DNA of 24,905 nt from a virus, in IMG/VR virus record IMGVR_UViG_3300041409_000594, positions 1 through 24,905 of that record, one strand, 5' to 3'. Both the position numbers and the translations under genes were made by a program. Positions 12,942 to 19,314 of the stretch are shown piece by piece. Below the pieces are notes generated by a model. It saw only the letters and a list, made by a program, of their open reading frames with translations. It was not told where the DNA came from and searched no databases. The stretch's first letter is position 1. Every line of letters begins with the position of its first letter.

Positions 12942-15282
12942 GCGCACCAGGCAAGAGCGCCACCGCGAACGCGAGATGTACCGCAAGTCGGCCGGCGTGC
13001 TGCATTGCCGGAGCATCGAACTCGCGCCCGACAGTTGGGACGACGAAACACGAACGGTTCGCGCGGTGTTTGCAACCGACGTCCCGGCCGTGTCGATCGA
13101 CTCCCGCACGGGCGAGGGCGTGCTCGAAGTCTGGCACATGGACGGCGCGGAATACGACGATCGCGCGCCGCTGTGCGACACCCACAACCGCTCCACCGTG
13201 AAAGCCGTCCTGGGCTCGATCTTGCCCGAGGGCGTCGAAGATCGCGAGGGCGGCGGCCGGCAGCTCGTCGGTCGCATCCAAATCTCGGAAGCCGAGCCGA
13301 AGATCGCGACGAAAGTTCGCGAGGGGCACATCCGCTCGGTCTCGGGCGGTGTGCAGACCCTCGAGTGCGAAATCGTGCCCAAGGGCCAGACCCGCAGCAT
13401 CAAGGGCGCGTCGTTCACCGCCCCCTCAGACCGTGACTTGTCCGTCGTCACTCGTTGGCGACTGCGTGAAGTTTCACTTGTACCCATCGGCGCTGATCCC
13501 AACGCCAAAATCCGTAGCGAAGGAACCACCATGAAAGCCTCGACTCGCAAGTACCTGCAAAGCCTCGGCCTGCGTTCGGACGCCACCGACGACCAGGCCA
13601 TCAAGTTCCTCGAGGCCTTGCCGGCCGAAACCCGCGCGCTCGCCGAGCGTGCCGAGGAGGGCGAGACCGAGGAGCAGCGCAAAAAGCGCGAGGACGCCGA
13701 AAAGGAAAAGGACAAGGAAAAGAAGGCCCGCGCCGAGGCCGACGAGAAGGAAGAGGCCGAGCGGAAGAAGCGCGAGGAAGAAGACAAGGGCGGCGAGCGC
13801 AAGAAGTCGGCTCCGGTGACCGAATCGGTCCGGGCCGAGATCGCCGCCACCGAACGCAAGCGTGTGGCCGAAATCCGCCGCCTCGGCGATGGGCAGTCCG
13901 ACGAGACGGTCCGCAAGGCGATCGAGGAGGACTGGACCGTCGAACGTGCATCGCGCGCGTTCCTCGAAACGATCCGCGATCGCACCGACCCCGCAGGCCC
14001 GGCAATCCACAGCCGCGGCCACGACAAGGACTGCACCGCCGCGGCGATGGGCATGGGCCTGGCGCTTCGCAATTGCGACGGAGAGAAGCTCCTGAAGTAC
14101 GGCGCCAGCTATGCGCCGGCCAAGGGCCAACCAGGCGGCATCGGCAGCGAATACCGGCTGCGACGTGCCGTCGATCGCGACACCTTCCGGAAGACCCTCG
14201 AGCGGATGCTCAACGATGGCGACCAATACCAGTCCATGTCGCTGCACGACATCTGCCGCGAAGCCTGCCGTCTCGACGGCAAGCCGGTGTCGCTACACCT
14301 GAGCGTCGAGGAGACGTTCCGTACCGCGATGAGCGGCTCGGCGCTGGCGAACATCTTCACGACGAACATCAACGCCGAGTTTCTGACCGGCTACATGGAC
14401 TACAGCGACAGCACCGTGGGCTGGGTCAGCGAGTCCGACAAGAACAACTTCCTGACGAACGAAGTTGCCACGATGGGCAAGTTCGGCCGGCTCAAGAAGG
14501 CTACCAGAGGCCGTCCCGCCGAGCACCTCGACACGAGTGACTCGAAGGAAAGCTACAAGCTCGTCCGCTATGCCGGCCAGTTCGTCGTCGACGAGCAGAG
14601 CATCATCGACGACCGCTTCGGCGCGATCGAGGCGGAAAGCCCTCGCGACATGGGTCTCACGGCCGCCCAGCTGCGTCCGAACCTGGTTTACGGGATCGTG
14701 CTCGAGAACGGCGTGCTCGACGTCGATGGCGTCGCTCTATTCGACAGCGCCACGCACGCCAACTACGCCGCCGGCGCCTCGGGCGCGGGTGGGCCGCTGG
14801 CTGTCGATTCGCTGCAGGCCGCCATCGTCGCGATGGGCAAGCAGCGCATCGGCGGGCGCGTGCTGAACATCAAGCCACGGTTCCTGATCGTTCCGCAGGA
14901 TGCGAAGTTCGACGCGGGCATTTTGCTCAAGTCGGCCGAGCGCGTCATCGCGTCGGCCAGCGGCGGTACTTACAACCCGCTGAAGGAACTCGAGATCAAC
15001 CTCGTCGTCGACGACCGCGTCGGCGTCGGTGGAGTGATCGACCCACGGACCGACGCCGCTCGCGTCGGCACGGCCACCAATTTCTTCCTCGCCGCCCGTC
15101 CGGGCGAAGAGGGTGCGAAGACGATCGAGGTCGGCTACCGCCGCGGCACCGGGCGTGCGCCGGTCATTCGCTCGTTCATCCTCGACAAGGGCCAGTGGGG
15201 CATGGGCTGGGACATCAACATGGACATCGGCGCCAAGGCGCTCGACTTCCGCGCGATGTACAAGGCCAAGGGCGCGGCGTAA
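12931..15282 (+). CDS. Prohead protease-scaffold-major capsid fusion protein
   Basis: The product is 783 residues. I chose the GTG at 12931, which overlaps the portal stop and follows GGGAGGGG; the frame is open further upstream only within the portal gene. Residues 16-190 are an S78-like (HK97-type) prohead serine protease: His85 in CDTHNRS and Ser138 in HIRSVSGGVQ are the likely catalytic pair, ending in LREVSLVPIGADPNAKI. Residues 240-292 are a highly charged Glu/Lys coiled coil like scaffold delta-domains. From about 330 the sequence is a major capsid protein of the gpT-like class (TTNINAEFLTGYMDYSD, LNIKPRFLIVPQDAKF, GQWGMGWDINMDIGAKALDFRA). Fused protease-capsid proteins are a known phage arrangement; the protease presumably frees the capsid subunit during maturation. 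Confidence 0.9.
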   Translation: MSIKRTRQERHREREMYRKSAGVLHCRSIELAPDSWDDETRTVRAVFATDVPAVSIDSRTGEGVLEVWHMDGAEYDDRAPLCDTHNRSTVKAVLGSILPEGVEDREGGGRQLVGRIQISEAEPKIATKVREGHIRSVSGGVQTLECEIVPKGQTRSIKGASFTAPSDRDLSVVTRWRLREVSLVPIGADPNAKIRSEGTTMKASTRKYLQSLGLRSDATDDQAIKFLEALPAETRALAERAEEGETEEQRKKREDAEKEKDKEKKARAEADEKEEAERKKREEEDKGGERKKSAPVTESVRAEIAATERKRVAEIRRLGDGQSDETVRKAIEEDWTVERASRAFLETIRDRTDPAGPAIHSRGHDKDCTAAAMGMGLALRNCDGEKLLKYGASYAPAKGQPGGIGSEYRLRRAVDRDTFRKTLERMLNDGDQYQSMSLHDICREACRLDGKPVSLHLSVEETFRTAMSGSALANIFTTNINAEFLTGYMDYSDSTVGWVSESDKNNFLTNEVATMGKFGRLKKATRGRPAEHLDTSDSKESYKLVRYAGQFVVDEQSIIDDRFGAIEAESPRDMGLTAAQLRPNLVYGIVLENGVLDVDGVALFDSATHANYAAGASGAGGPLAVDSLQAAIVAMGKQRIGGRVLNIKPRFLIVPQDAKFDAGILLKSAERVIASASGGTYNPLKELEINLVVDDRVGVGGVIDPRTDAARVGTATNFFLAARPGEEGAKTIEVGYRRGTGRAPVIRSFILDKGQWGMGWDINMDIGAKALDFRAMYKAKGAA
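13531..15282 (+). CDS. Nested scaffold-capsid product from an internal start
   Basis: An in-frame ATG at 13531 (codon 201 of the fusion) is preceded by GAAGGAACCACC, a good ribosome-binding site at normal spacing; the AGGAACC core is shared with the leaders of the genes at 15355 and 18019. Initiation here would yield a 583-residue scaffold plus capsid protein without the protease, as lambda Nu3 is made from inside gene C. The start falls at the end of the protease domain. Whether it is used is inference; it would explain how many capsid copies are made per protease. Confidence 0.5.
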   Translation: MKASTRKYLQSLGLRSDATDDQAIKFLEALPAETRALAERAEEGETEEQRKKREDAEKEKDKEKKARAEADEKEEAERKKREEEDKGGERKKSAPVTESVRAEIAATERKRVAEIRRLGDGQSDETVRKAIEEDWTVERASRAFLETIRDRTDPAGPAIHSRGHDKDCTAAAMGMGLALRNCDGEKLLKYGASYAPAKGQPGGIGSEYRLRRAVDRDTFRKTLERMLNDGDQYQSMSLHDICREACRLDGKPVSLHLSVEETFRTAMSGSALANIFTTNINAEFLTGYMDYSDSTVGWVSESDKNNFLTNEVATMGKFGRLKKATRGRPAEHLDTSDSKESYKLVRYAGQFVVDEQSIIDDRFGAIEAESPRDMGLTAAQLRPNLVYGIVLENGVLDVDGVALFDSATHANYAAGASGAGGPLAVDSLQAAIVAMGKQRIGGRVLNIKPRFLIVPQDAKFDAGILLKSAERVIASASGGTYNPLKELEINLVVDDRVGVGGVIDPRTDAARVGTATNFFLAARPGEEGAKTIEVGYRRGTGRAPVIRSFILDKGQWGMGWDINMDIGAKALDFRAMYKAKGAA

Positions 15283-15354
15283 CAACCCGCGGCTGCCAGG
15301 TCGCCCGCATTCCATTCACAGCGTCAATCAACTTTTCAAGCAGGAACCTCAGTC

Positions 15355-16149
15355 ATGTCAACCACGACAACCGTCCGTGCGATTCGGCGGAATGTTTTCG
15401 GCACCATTCCCGCCGTCTCGAGCGGCGGCAACACCCAGGGTGATGTTCTTTCCATCGCCGGCGGTCGTGTCGGCGTCGTCGAAGGCTCGGAATCGTTCGC
15501 CGATGGCGATCCGATGGCCCTGGCCGTCGCCGGCCAGTTCGACATCTTGAAGCAGGCCGCGAGCGACACGTACGCGGTCGACGCGCCGGTCTGGTACGAC
15601 CCGACCACGAAAAAGGCCTACACCGCCTATGCTGCCGGCTATCTGTACGCCGGTCGTTGCGTGAAGGCCTCGGCCAGCGGCGACGCCTATGTGTACACCG
15701 ACCTGAACGTCGGTCCGGGCAGCGCCGGCGCCGTTCCTCCGATCAGCCTCACGGGCGCCACGGTGACGCTCGATTCGAGCTACTTCGGCCGGACGATGAC
15801 CTTGAATCGCGCGGGTGGCATCGGCGCCACCCTGCCAGCAGCCACCGGCAGCGGCGCGAAGATGCGTTTCGTCGTCGGCACCGTTTCGACGACCGGATAC
15901 GTCCTTTCGTCGGCGCCCACCAGCGACATCTTCAAGGGTTCGATCCCGACGCTTTCGGACGGCGCCGCCGCCGTGCTGGCGTATGCCGCGTCGACCAACA
16001 GCAACGTCATCACGCTGAACGGCACCACGACCGGCGGCGTGAGCGTGGGTGACTACGTCGAACTCGAGGACGTCGCGGCCGGCGTCTGGGCCGTGCGCGG
16101 CTTTACCACCTCCAGCGGCACCGAGGCCACGCCCTACAGCCACGTTTAA
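15355..16149 (+). CDS. Capsid decoration-like protein with extra C-terminal domain
   Basis: The product is 264 residues directly after the capsid gene. Residues 1-125 show the pattern of DUF2190-type capsid cement or decoration proteins: small beta strands with GDVLSIAGGRVGVVEGSESF then ADGDPMALAVAGQFDI and VDAPVWYDPTTKKAYT. Residues 126-264 are a second Gly/Thr/Ser-rich beta domain (SLTGATVTLDSSYFGRTMTL) that may project from the capsid surface. Length exceeds the usual 110-130 residues of the family because of this second domain. The leader AGGAACCTCAGTC before the ATG is repeated before the gene at 18019. A role in stabilising the capsid is likely from position and composition. Confidence 0.7.
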   Translation: MSTTTTVRAIRRNVFGTIPAVSSGGNTQGDVLSIAGGRVGVVEGSESFADGDPMALAVAGQFDILKQAASDTYAVDAPVWYDPTTKKAYTAYAAGYLYAGRCVKASASGDAYVYTDLNVGPGSAGAVPPISLTGATVTLDSSYFGRTMTLNRAGGIGATLPAATGSGAKMRFVVGTVSTTGYVLSSAPTSDIFKGSIPTLSDGAAAVLAYAASTNSNVITLNGTTTGGVSVGDYVELEDVAAGVWAVRGFTTSSGTEATPYSHV

Positions 16150-16151
16150 GC

Positions 16152-16532
16152 ATGACCTCGATTGTCGACCAACTCTGGGAGGACGCCGGCGTACCGCTCA
16201 TCCAAGAGCTTTACGGCACCACGGTGTCCTTCCAGCGAGGCGAACAGACGACCGAGGACGTGCCCGCGATCGCCGATACGGTCGATTACCCCGTGTTCGA
16301 CGACAGCGGCTTTTTTCAGTCAGTCAGTTCTCGCGATTACACGCTGCCGGTCAGCGAAACCAAGATCGGCGGCGTCGCGGTGCAGCCGCAGCGCGGCGAC
16401 AAGATTCACGAAACGATCAACGGAGTTCTGCAGGTGTTCGAAGTCTCGTCCCCGGGCAAGCTGCCGGCGTGCACGCCTTCGCCCAGTGGGACGCAGTGGA
16501 TTGTTCATACGAAGCGAGTCGCAAGTGCCTGA
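16152..16532 (+). CDS. Head-tail connector protein
   Basis: The product is 126 residues. It starts MTSIVDQLWEDAGVPLIQEL and continues as beta-rich sequence (YTLPVSETKIGGVAVQPQRG then DKIHETINGVLQVFEV) ending in TQWIVHTKRV. This plan, an N-terminal helix and a small beta barrel, matches head-tail joining proteins (lambda FII/SPP1 gp16-like) by size and position after the capsid genes. Only two bases separate it from the upstream stop, so it is translated by coupling. Motif support is weak; the call depends mostly on order. Confidence 0.65.
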   Translation: MTSIVDQLWEDAGVPLIQELYGTTVSFQRGEQTTEDVPAIADTVDYPVFDDSGFFQSVSSRDYTLPVSETKIGGVAVQPQRGDKIHETINGVLQVFEVSSPGKLPACTPSPSGTQWIVHTKRVASA

Positions 16533-17025
16533 CCCAGCCGTATCGGTAGCCGTCGCCGACCAAGTGACCGCGATGCTCATCACTGCATCCGCGGGCCTCA
16601 GCCAGCTGATTGCGCCGGTGTGCAGCTACGCCGATTGGGAGTTGCAGCTGAAAGACGCCGACGTGCTCCACGTCGACGTGGTGGCCGTGACAACCGATCA
16701 GGCACTGGAGCTCGTCACGCGGGGCGGAAAGGTGCATTACACGATCCCCGTCGACATTGGGGTGCGAAAGCATTTTAGCGATGGCGATCACGAGTCAGAC
16801 GGCTCGATCAAGAAAGCGTCCGTCGATCCGCTCGTGCTGCTCGTTCAGGAGATCCACGAAACGTTCGCCGAAACGCGCATGGCGGACTTTGCGATCGCCA
16901 ACGCTTCAGCCACCTGGAAGGGGACCGACATTCTCATTAGTCCGCTCCGCAAGCACCTGCACGAATTTCAACAGTTCACCGGCATCGTTCGAGTCACGTT
17001 CGAGGTCTACAAGGCGCTGCGATGA
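16525..17025 (+). CDS. Neck or tail-terminator-like protein
   Basis: The GTG at 16525 overlaps the end of the preceding gene by eight bases, giving 166 residues. Helix VADQVTAMLITASAGL is followed by LKDADVLHVDVVAVTTDQAL, HYTIPVDIGVRKHFSDGD and DPLVLLVQEIHETFAETRMA, ending with FTGIVRVTFEVYKALR. The mix of helices and a central sheet ending in a beta strand resembles tail-terminator/neck proteins (lambda gpU-like or HK97 gp9-like fold), which cap the tail tube and bind the head. The family is not certain. It precedes a gp10-like protein, as expected for such a neck gene. Confidence 0.6.
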   Translation: MPDPAVSVAVADQVTAMLITASAGLSQLIAPVCSYADWELQLKDADVLHVDVVAVTTDQALELVTRGGKVHYTIPVDIGVRKHFSDGDHESDGSIKKASVDPLVLLVQEIHETFAETRMADFAIANASATWKGTDILISPLRKHLHEFQQFTGIVRVTFEVYKALR

Positions 17026-17504
17026 TCCAACCGTCCGTAAAAATCGAGCACAACGAGCAGCGCGTTGCGGCGGCGATCCAGACCACTGCCTGGGAGCGGC
17101 TGAAGGCCTCGGGCGAGCGGGCGCGAGACGACGTGCGCGCATCGTTCAAGAAGGCGGGCGACCCGAATCCGCCGCACTTTCCTCCGAGAAGCCCGAGCGG
17201 GATTCTCTCGAGGGCAGTCGGTTTCTTCATTGGATTGCTGGCGCCGTTCGGCCTCAAAACGCTCGCGAGCTATGCCGTCCGCCGCGGCGGCGAGATCGAA
17301 GCCAACACGCTCGGCGGACTTTCAGAGATTCAGGCGGTGCAGGTTCGCGCCGCGGGTGAAGTCATCAGTGAGATCGCCGGCGTGAACGAACTCGGCGGCC
17401 TATTCCGCGGAAGGCACTACCCCGCACGGTCGTTCGAGCGTCCGGCGCTGGAACGTGAAGCCCCAAGATACGCCGACAGTTTTCGCGGCAGCATCGGCGA
17501 GTGA
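17022..17504 (+). CDS. HK97 gp10/gpZ-like tail-completion protein
   Basis: The product is 160 residues with an ATGA overlap to the previous gene. The N-terminal region is basic and helical (WERLKASGERARDDVRASF). The C-terminal RHYPARSFERPALEREAPRY matches the conserved PArPFlrPAle ending of HK97 gp10-like neck and minor tail proteins. An internal hydrophobic stretch at about residues 63-85 (LSRAVGFFIGLLAPFGLKTL) is unusual for the family and may be a packing helix or a membrane-active segment. The role would be completing the head-tail junction. Confidence 0.7.
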   Translation: MIQPSVKIEHNEQRVAAAIQTTAWERLKASGERARDDVRASFKKAGDPNPPHFPPRSPSGILSRAVGFFIGLLAPFGLKTLASYAVRRGGEIEANTLGGLSEIQAVQVRAAGEVISEIAGVNELGGLFRGRHYPARSFERPALEREAPRYADSFRGSIGE

Positions 17505-17536
17505 TCAGCCAACAAACAACTGCAGGGAGATAGGTC

Positions 17537-17971
17537 ATGACAGTTTCAACGACACCGATGGGCTTCGAGGGGATTCTCAAATACGGCGCTCCCGGCTCGT
17601 CTGCCTCAACGCCGCTCGAGAACGCGCAGGACATCAAGGTCGACCGCGACAACGAGACGGCCGAGACGATCGTGCGCGGCGATAGCACCGAGCCTCCCAT
17701 GGCCACCGAGCAGACCGTGATCCGCAAACTGAACATCGAGTTCACGATGCTGGTCGACACCGGAGACACGGCGTTCGAAGCCTTGATGGACGCCGTGGCC
17801 AACGGTACCGGCGTCGCGCTCCGCGGCTTGGAGCACGCCACCGGCAAAGGTCCGGACGCCGACTTCTGCATTTCGGCCTCGCAGCCCTTCCCGCTCAAGG
17901 GCGCGCAAGCCGTCACGTTCACCGCCAAGGCGAGCCGCTCGTACGGGCGTGCACCGAAGTCTCGCATTTAG
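17537..17971 (+). CDS. Major tail (tube) protein
   Basis: The product is 144 residues with GGGAGATAGGTC before the ATG. STPLENAQDIKVDRDNETAE followed by RGDST, KLNIEFTMLVDTGDTAFEAL and MDAVANGTGVALRGLEHA match the TPL.N..D......AD.T.Rg and D.af..l..A pattern of phage tail tube proteins. About 140 residues is normal for them. Hexamers stack into the tube along which DNA passes. The short leader and strong ribosome-binding site suit high expression. It is followed by a second structural gene with a repeat of the decoration-protein leader. Confidence 0.8.
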   Translation: MTVSTTPMGFEGILKYGAPGSSASTPLENAQDIKVDRDNETAETIVRGDSTEPPMATEQTVIRKLNIEFTMLVDTGDTAFEALMDAVANGTGVALRGLEHATGKGPDADFCISASQPFPLKGAQAVTFTAKASRSYGRAPKSRI

Positions 17972-18018
17972 CGCGGCAGCCTGGCGTCCACACGGCCAAC
18001 TAACAAGGAACCTCAGTC

Positions 18019-18648
18019 ATGCCAACGATCAACATCGGAATCTCCGCCAGCGGGCTCGGCGAGAGTATCAGCCAATCGGTCGCCCGCACCGCCGACGGCG
18101 GCGATGTCCGCAAGCCGACGGTCCCGCACGGCTTCGCCGGCACGCTCACCACGCGCACCGACAACAACACCGGCACGATCACCCTGGCCGGCGGCCATGG
18201 CATCGTCACCGGCGATAAGGTCGACATCTATTTCGCCGACGGCGTTCAGTACAACGTCACGGTCGGCACGGTCAGCGGCAACTCGATGCCGTTCGACCTT
18301 GGAATCGGCACCAACCTGCCGATCGCCACCACGGCCGTCGTGGTCAGCAAACGCTTGCGAGTCGTTCTCACCATCGACATCGACAACCTGAGCGTTCTGG
18401 CGATGTTCTCGCGTCGCGCCGTGACCAACGACAGCGCCATGTCGCGAATCGATTTCCAAAATGCCTCGAGCGAGGTGCTCGCGAGCATCGACCTCGAAGA
18501 GAAAGGCCCGTATCTCCGCGACCTGAACGGCGCCGACCTGACGCCGTTCTTCGGGACCGGACCGGTGACCAAGGCTTACTGCAGTAACGGCTCGGCCACG
18601 AACGACGCTGTGCTGCAGATCCTGTGGTTGCAGGACAGCACCACGTAA
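18019..18648 (+). CDS. Tail-associated structural protein, unknown family
   Basis: The product is 209 residues. It is beta-rich; residues 40-110 carry TRTDNNTGTITLAGGHGIVT then GDKVDIYFADGVQYNVTVGTV and MPFDLGIGTNLPI, a repeat-like domain I associate from memory with planctomycete phage genes. The C-terminal part (IDFQNASSEVLASIDLEEKG) could oligomerise. It lies between the tube and chaperone genes, so it is probably a virion tail component, perhaps a tube decoration. The leader AGGAACCTCAGTC is identical to that of the capsid decoration gene, suggesting similar high translation. Confidence 0.65.
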   Translation: MPTINIGISASGLGESISQSVARTADGGDVRKPTVPHGFAGTLTTRTDNNTGTITLAGGHGIVTGDKVDIYFADGVQYNVTVGTVSGNSMPFDLGIGTNLPIATTAVVVSKRLRVVLTIDIDNLSVLAMFSRRAVTNDSAMSRIDFQNASSEVLASIDLEEKGPYLRDLNGADLTPFFGTGPVTKAYCSNGSATNDAVLQILWLQDSTT

Positions 18649-18656
18649 TCAAGAGG

Positions 18657-18687
18657 CCTTCGGAACCGAAGGTTCGAGGGTCGAGCC
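18657..18687 (+). terminator. Two overlapping hairpins between tail genes
   Basis: CCTTCGG pairs perfectly with CCGAAGG (18657-18663 and 18666-18672). The bases at 18671-18677, GGTTCGA, pair with TCGAGCC (18681-18687) across GGG with one wobble, followed by TTCTTAGTGTT. The two stems share bases 18671-18672, so they compete only slightly. The second, followed by pyrimidines, could be a weak terminator that lowers chaperone and tape-measure expression relative to the tube gene. Confidence 0.4.
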
Positions 18688-18718
18688 TTCTTAGTGTTCA
18701 TCGAAACCGAGAATCAAC

Positions 18719-19150
18719 ATGCAGAAGTTCGAAGATAAGACCGGTCAGGAATGGCCGTTCGAAATCACGATTGATGCGCTGCGCGACGTGCGGCGGCAGC
18801 TCGGCGTGAACCTGCTCGATCTGATGAGCGAGTCGGGGGTTGTGAGGCAATTCGCGTCCGACCCCGCCTTGGCGATCGACGCGTTCTACCTGGTCGCAAA
18901 GCCTGCGGTCGAGAAAGCCGGCCTCACTTCTCAGCAGTTTGGGGAGCGCTTCGACGGCGAGGCCCTGGACCGCGCGAGCTGGGCCCTGCTCGACGCGATC
19001 GCCGATTTTTTCCAGCGCAGCGAGAAGGGGCCGATGCTTCGCGCTCTTCTTGCGGGAACGAAACAAGCCCAAAGGGCGGCGTCGAAAGCTGCCCAGGAGG
19101 GGCTAGCGAAGCTCGAGGCGGAACTCTCAACGAGCGAACCTGGGAGCTGA
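18719..19150 (+). CDS. Tail assembly chaperone, short form (gpG-like)
   Basis: The product is 143 residues between the tail structural genes and the tape measure, the lambda gpG slot. It starts FEDKTGQEWPFEITIDALRD with helices VRRQLGVNLLDLM and FYLVAKPAVEKAGLTSQQF, a common layout for tail chaperone proteins, then ADFFQRSEKGPMLRALLAGTKQ. It has a slippery heptamer at 19006-19012, in phase. The short form would bind tape-measure protein during tail assembly and is not part of the virion. The C-terminal helix is Ala/Lys-rich. There is no strong ribosome-binding site, only GAG upstream of the ATG. Confidence 0.75.
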   Translation: MQKFEDKTGQEWPFEITIDALRDVRRQLGVNLLDLMSESGVVRQFASDPALAIDAFYLVAKPAVEKAGLTSQQFGERFDGEALDRASWALLDAIADFFQRSEKGPMLRALLAGTKQAQRAASKAAQEGLAKLEAELSTSEPGS

Positions 19151-19314
19151 TCAACGAGCTGACGGGCATCGTCGGTTTCGACCCCGGGAGGATGTCGCTG
19201 CGCGAGTTGGAAGTCGCCGCCAAGGCTCGCCAGCAAGCGGAATGGGACAGGGTTTCTAACATGATCGCCGCCATGCTCGGATTCTTCACCCTCGGCGGAG
19301 AGGCCAAGCAATGA
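18719..19314 (+). CDS. Tail assembly chaperone, -1 frameshift form (gpGT-like)
   Basis: A second frame, shifted by -1, is open across the end of the short form and runs to TGA at 19312-19314. Its last part reads ERTWELINELTGIVGFDPGR followed by MSLRELEVAAKARQQAEWDR and a hydrophobic helix ending FFTLGGEAKQ; the LREL..aA+....W pattern is typical of gpT-like chaperone tails. Slippage at TTTTTTC would join it to the N-terminal domain, about 198 residues in total. The stop overlaps the tape-measure start (ATGA). The alternative is separate initiation at the ATG at 19192, but no good ribosome-binding site is seen there. Confidence 0.6.
19006..19012 (+). promoter_or_regulatory. Slippery heptamer TTTTTTC for -1 frameshifting
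   Basis: The bases T TTT TTC are in the correct X XXY YYZ phase of the chaperone frame (GAT TTT TTC), so both Phe tRNAs can re-pair after slipping back one base. It is the only canonical heptamer in phase within the region where both frames are open. It lies about 140 bases before the zero-frame stop, further than in lambda, so the joined linker is low in complexity. Confidence 0.6.

Noticed and set aside
12444-14072. 542-codon Ser/Arg-rich minus-strand open frame
   Set aside because: It lies opposite the portal end and the charged scaffold region. Its low-complexity Ser/Arg composition mirrors the Glu/Lys/Arg codons of the plus strand.
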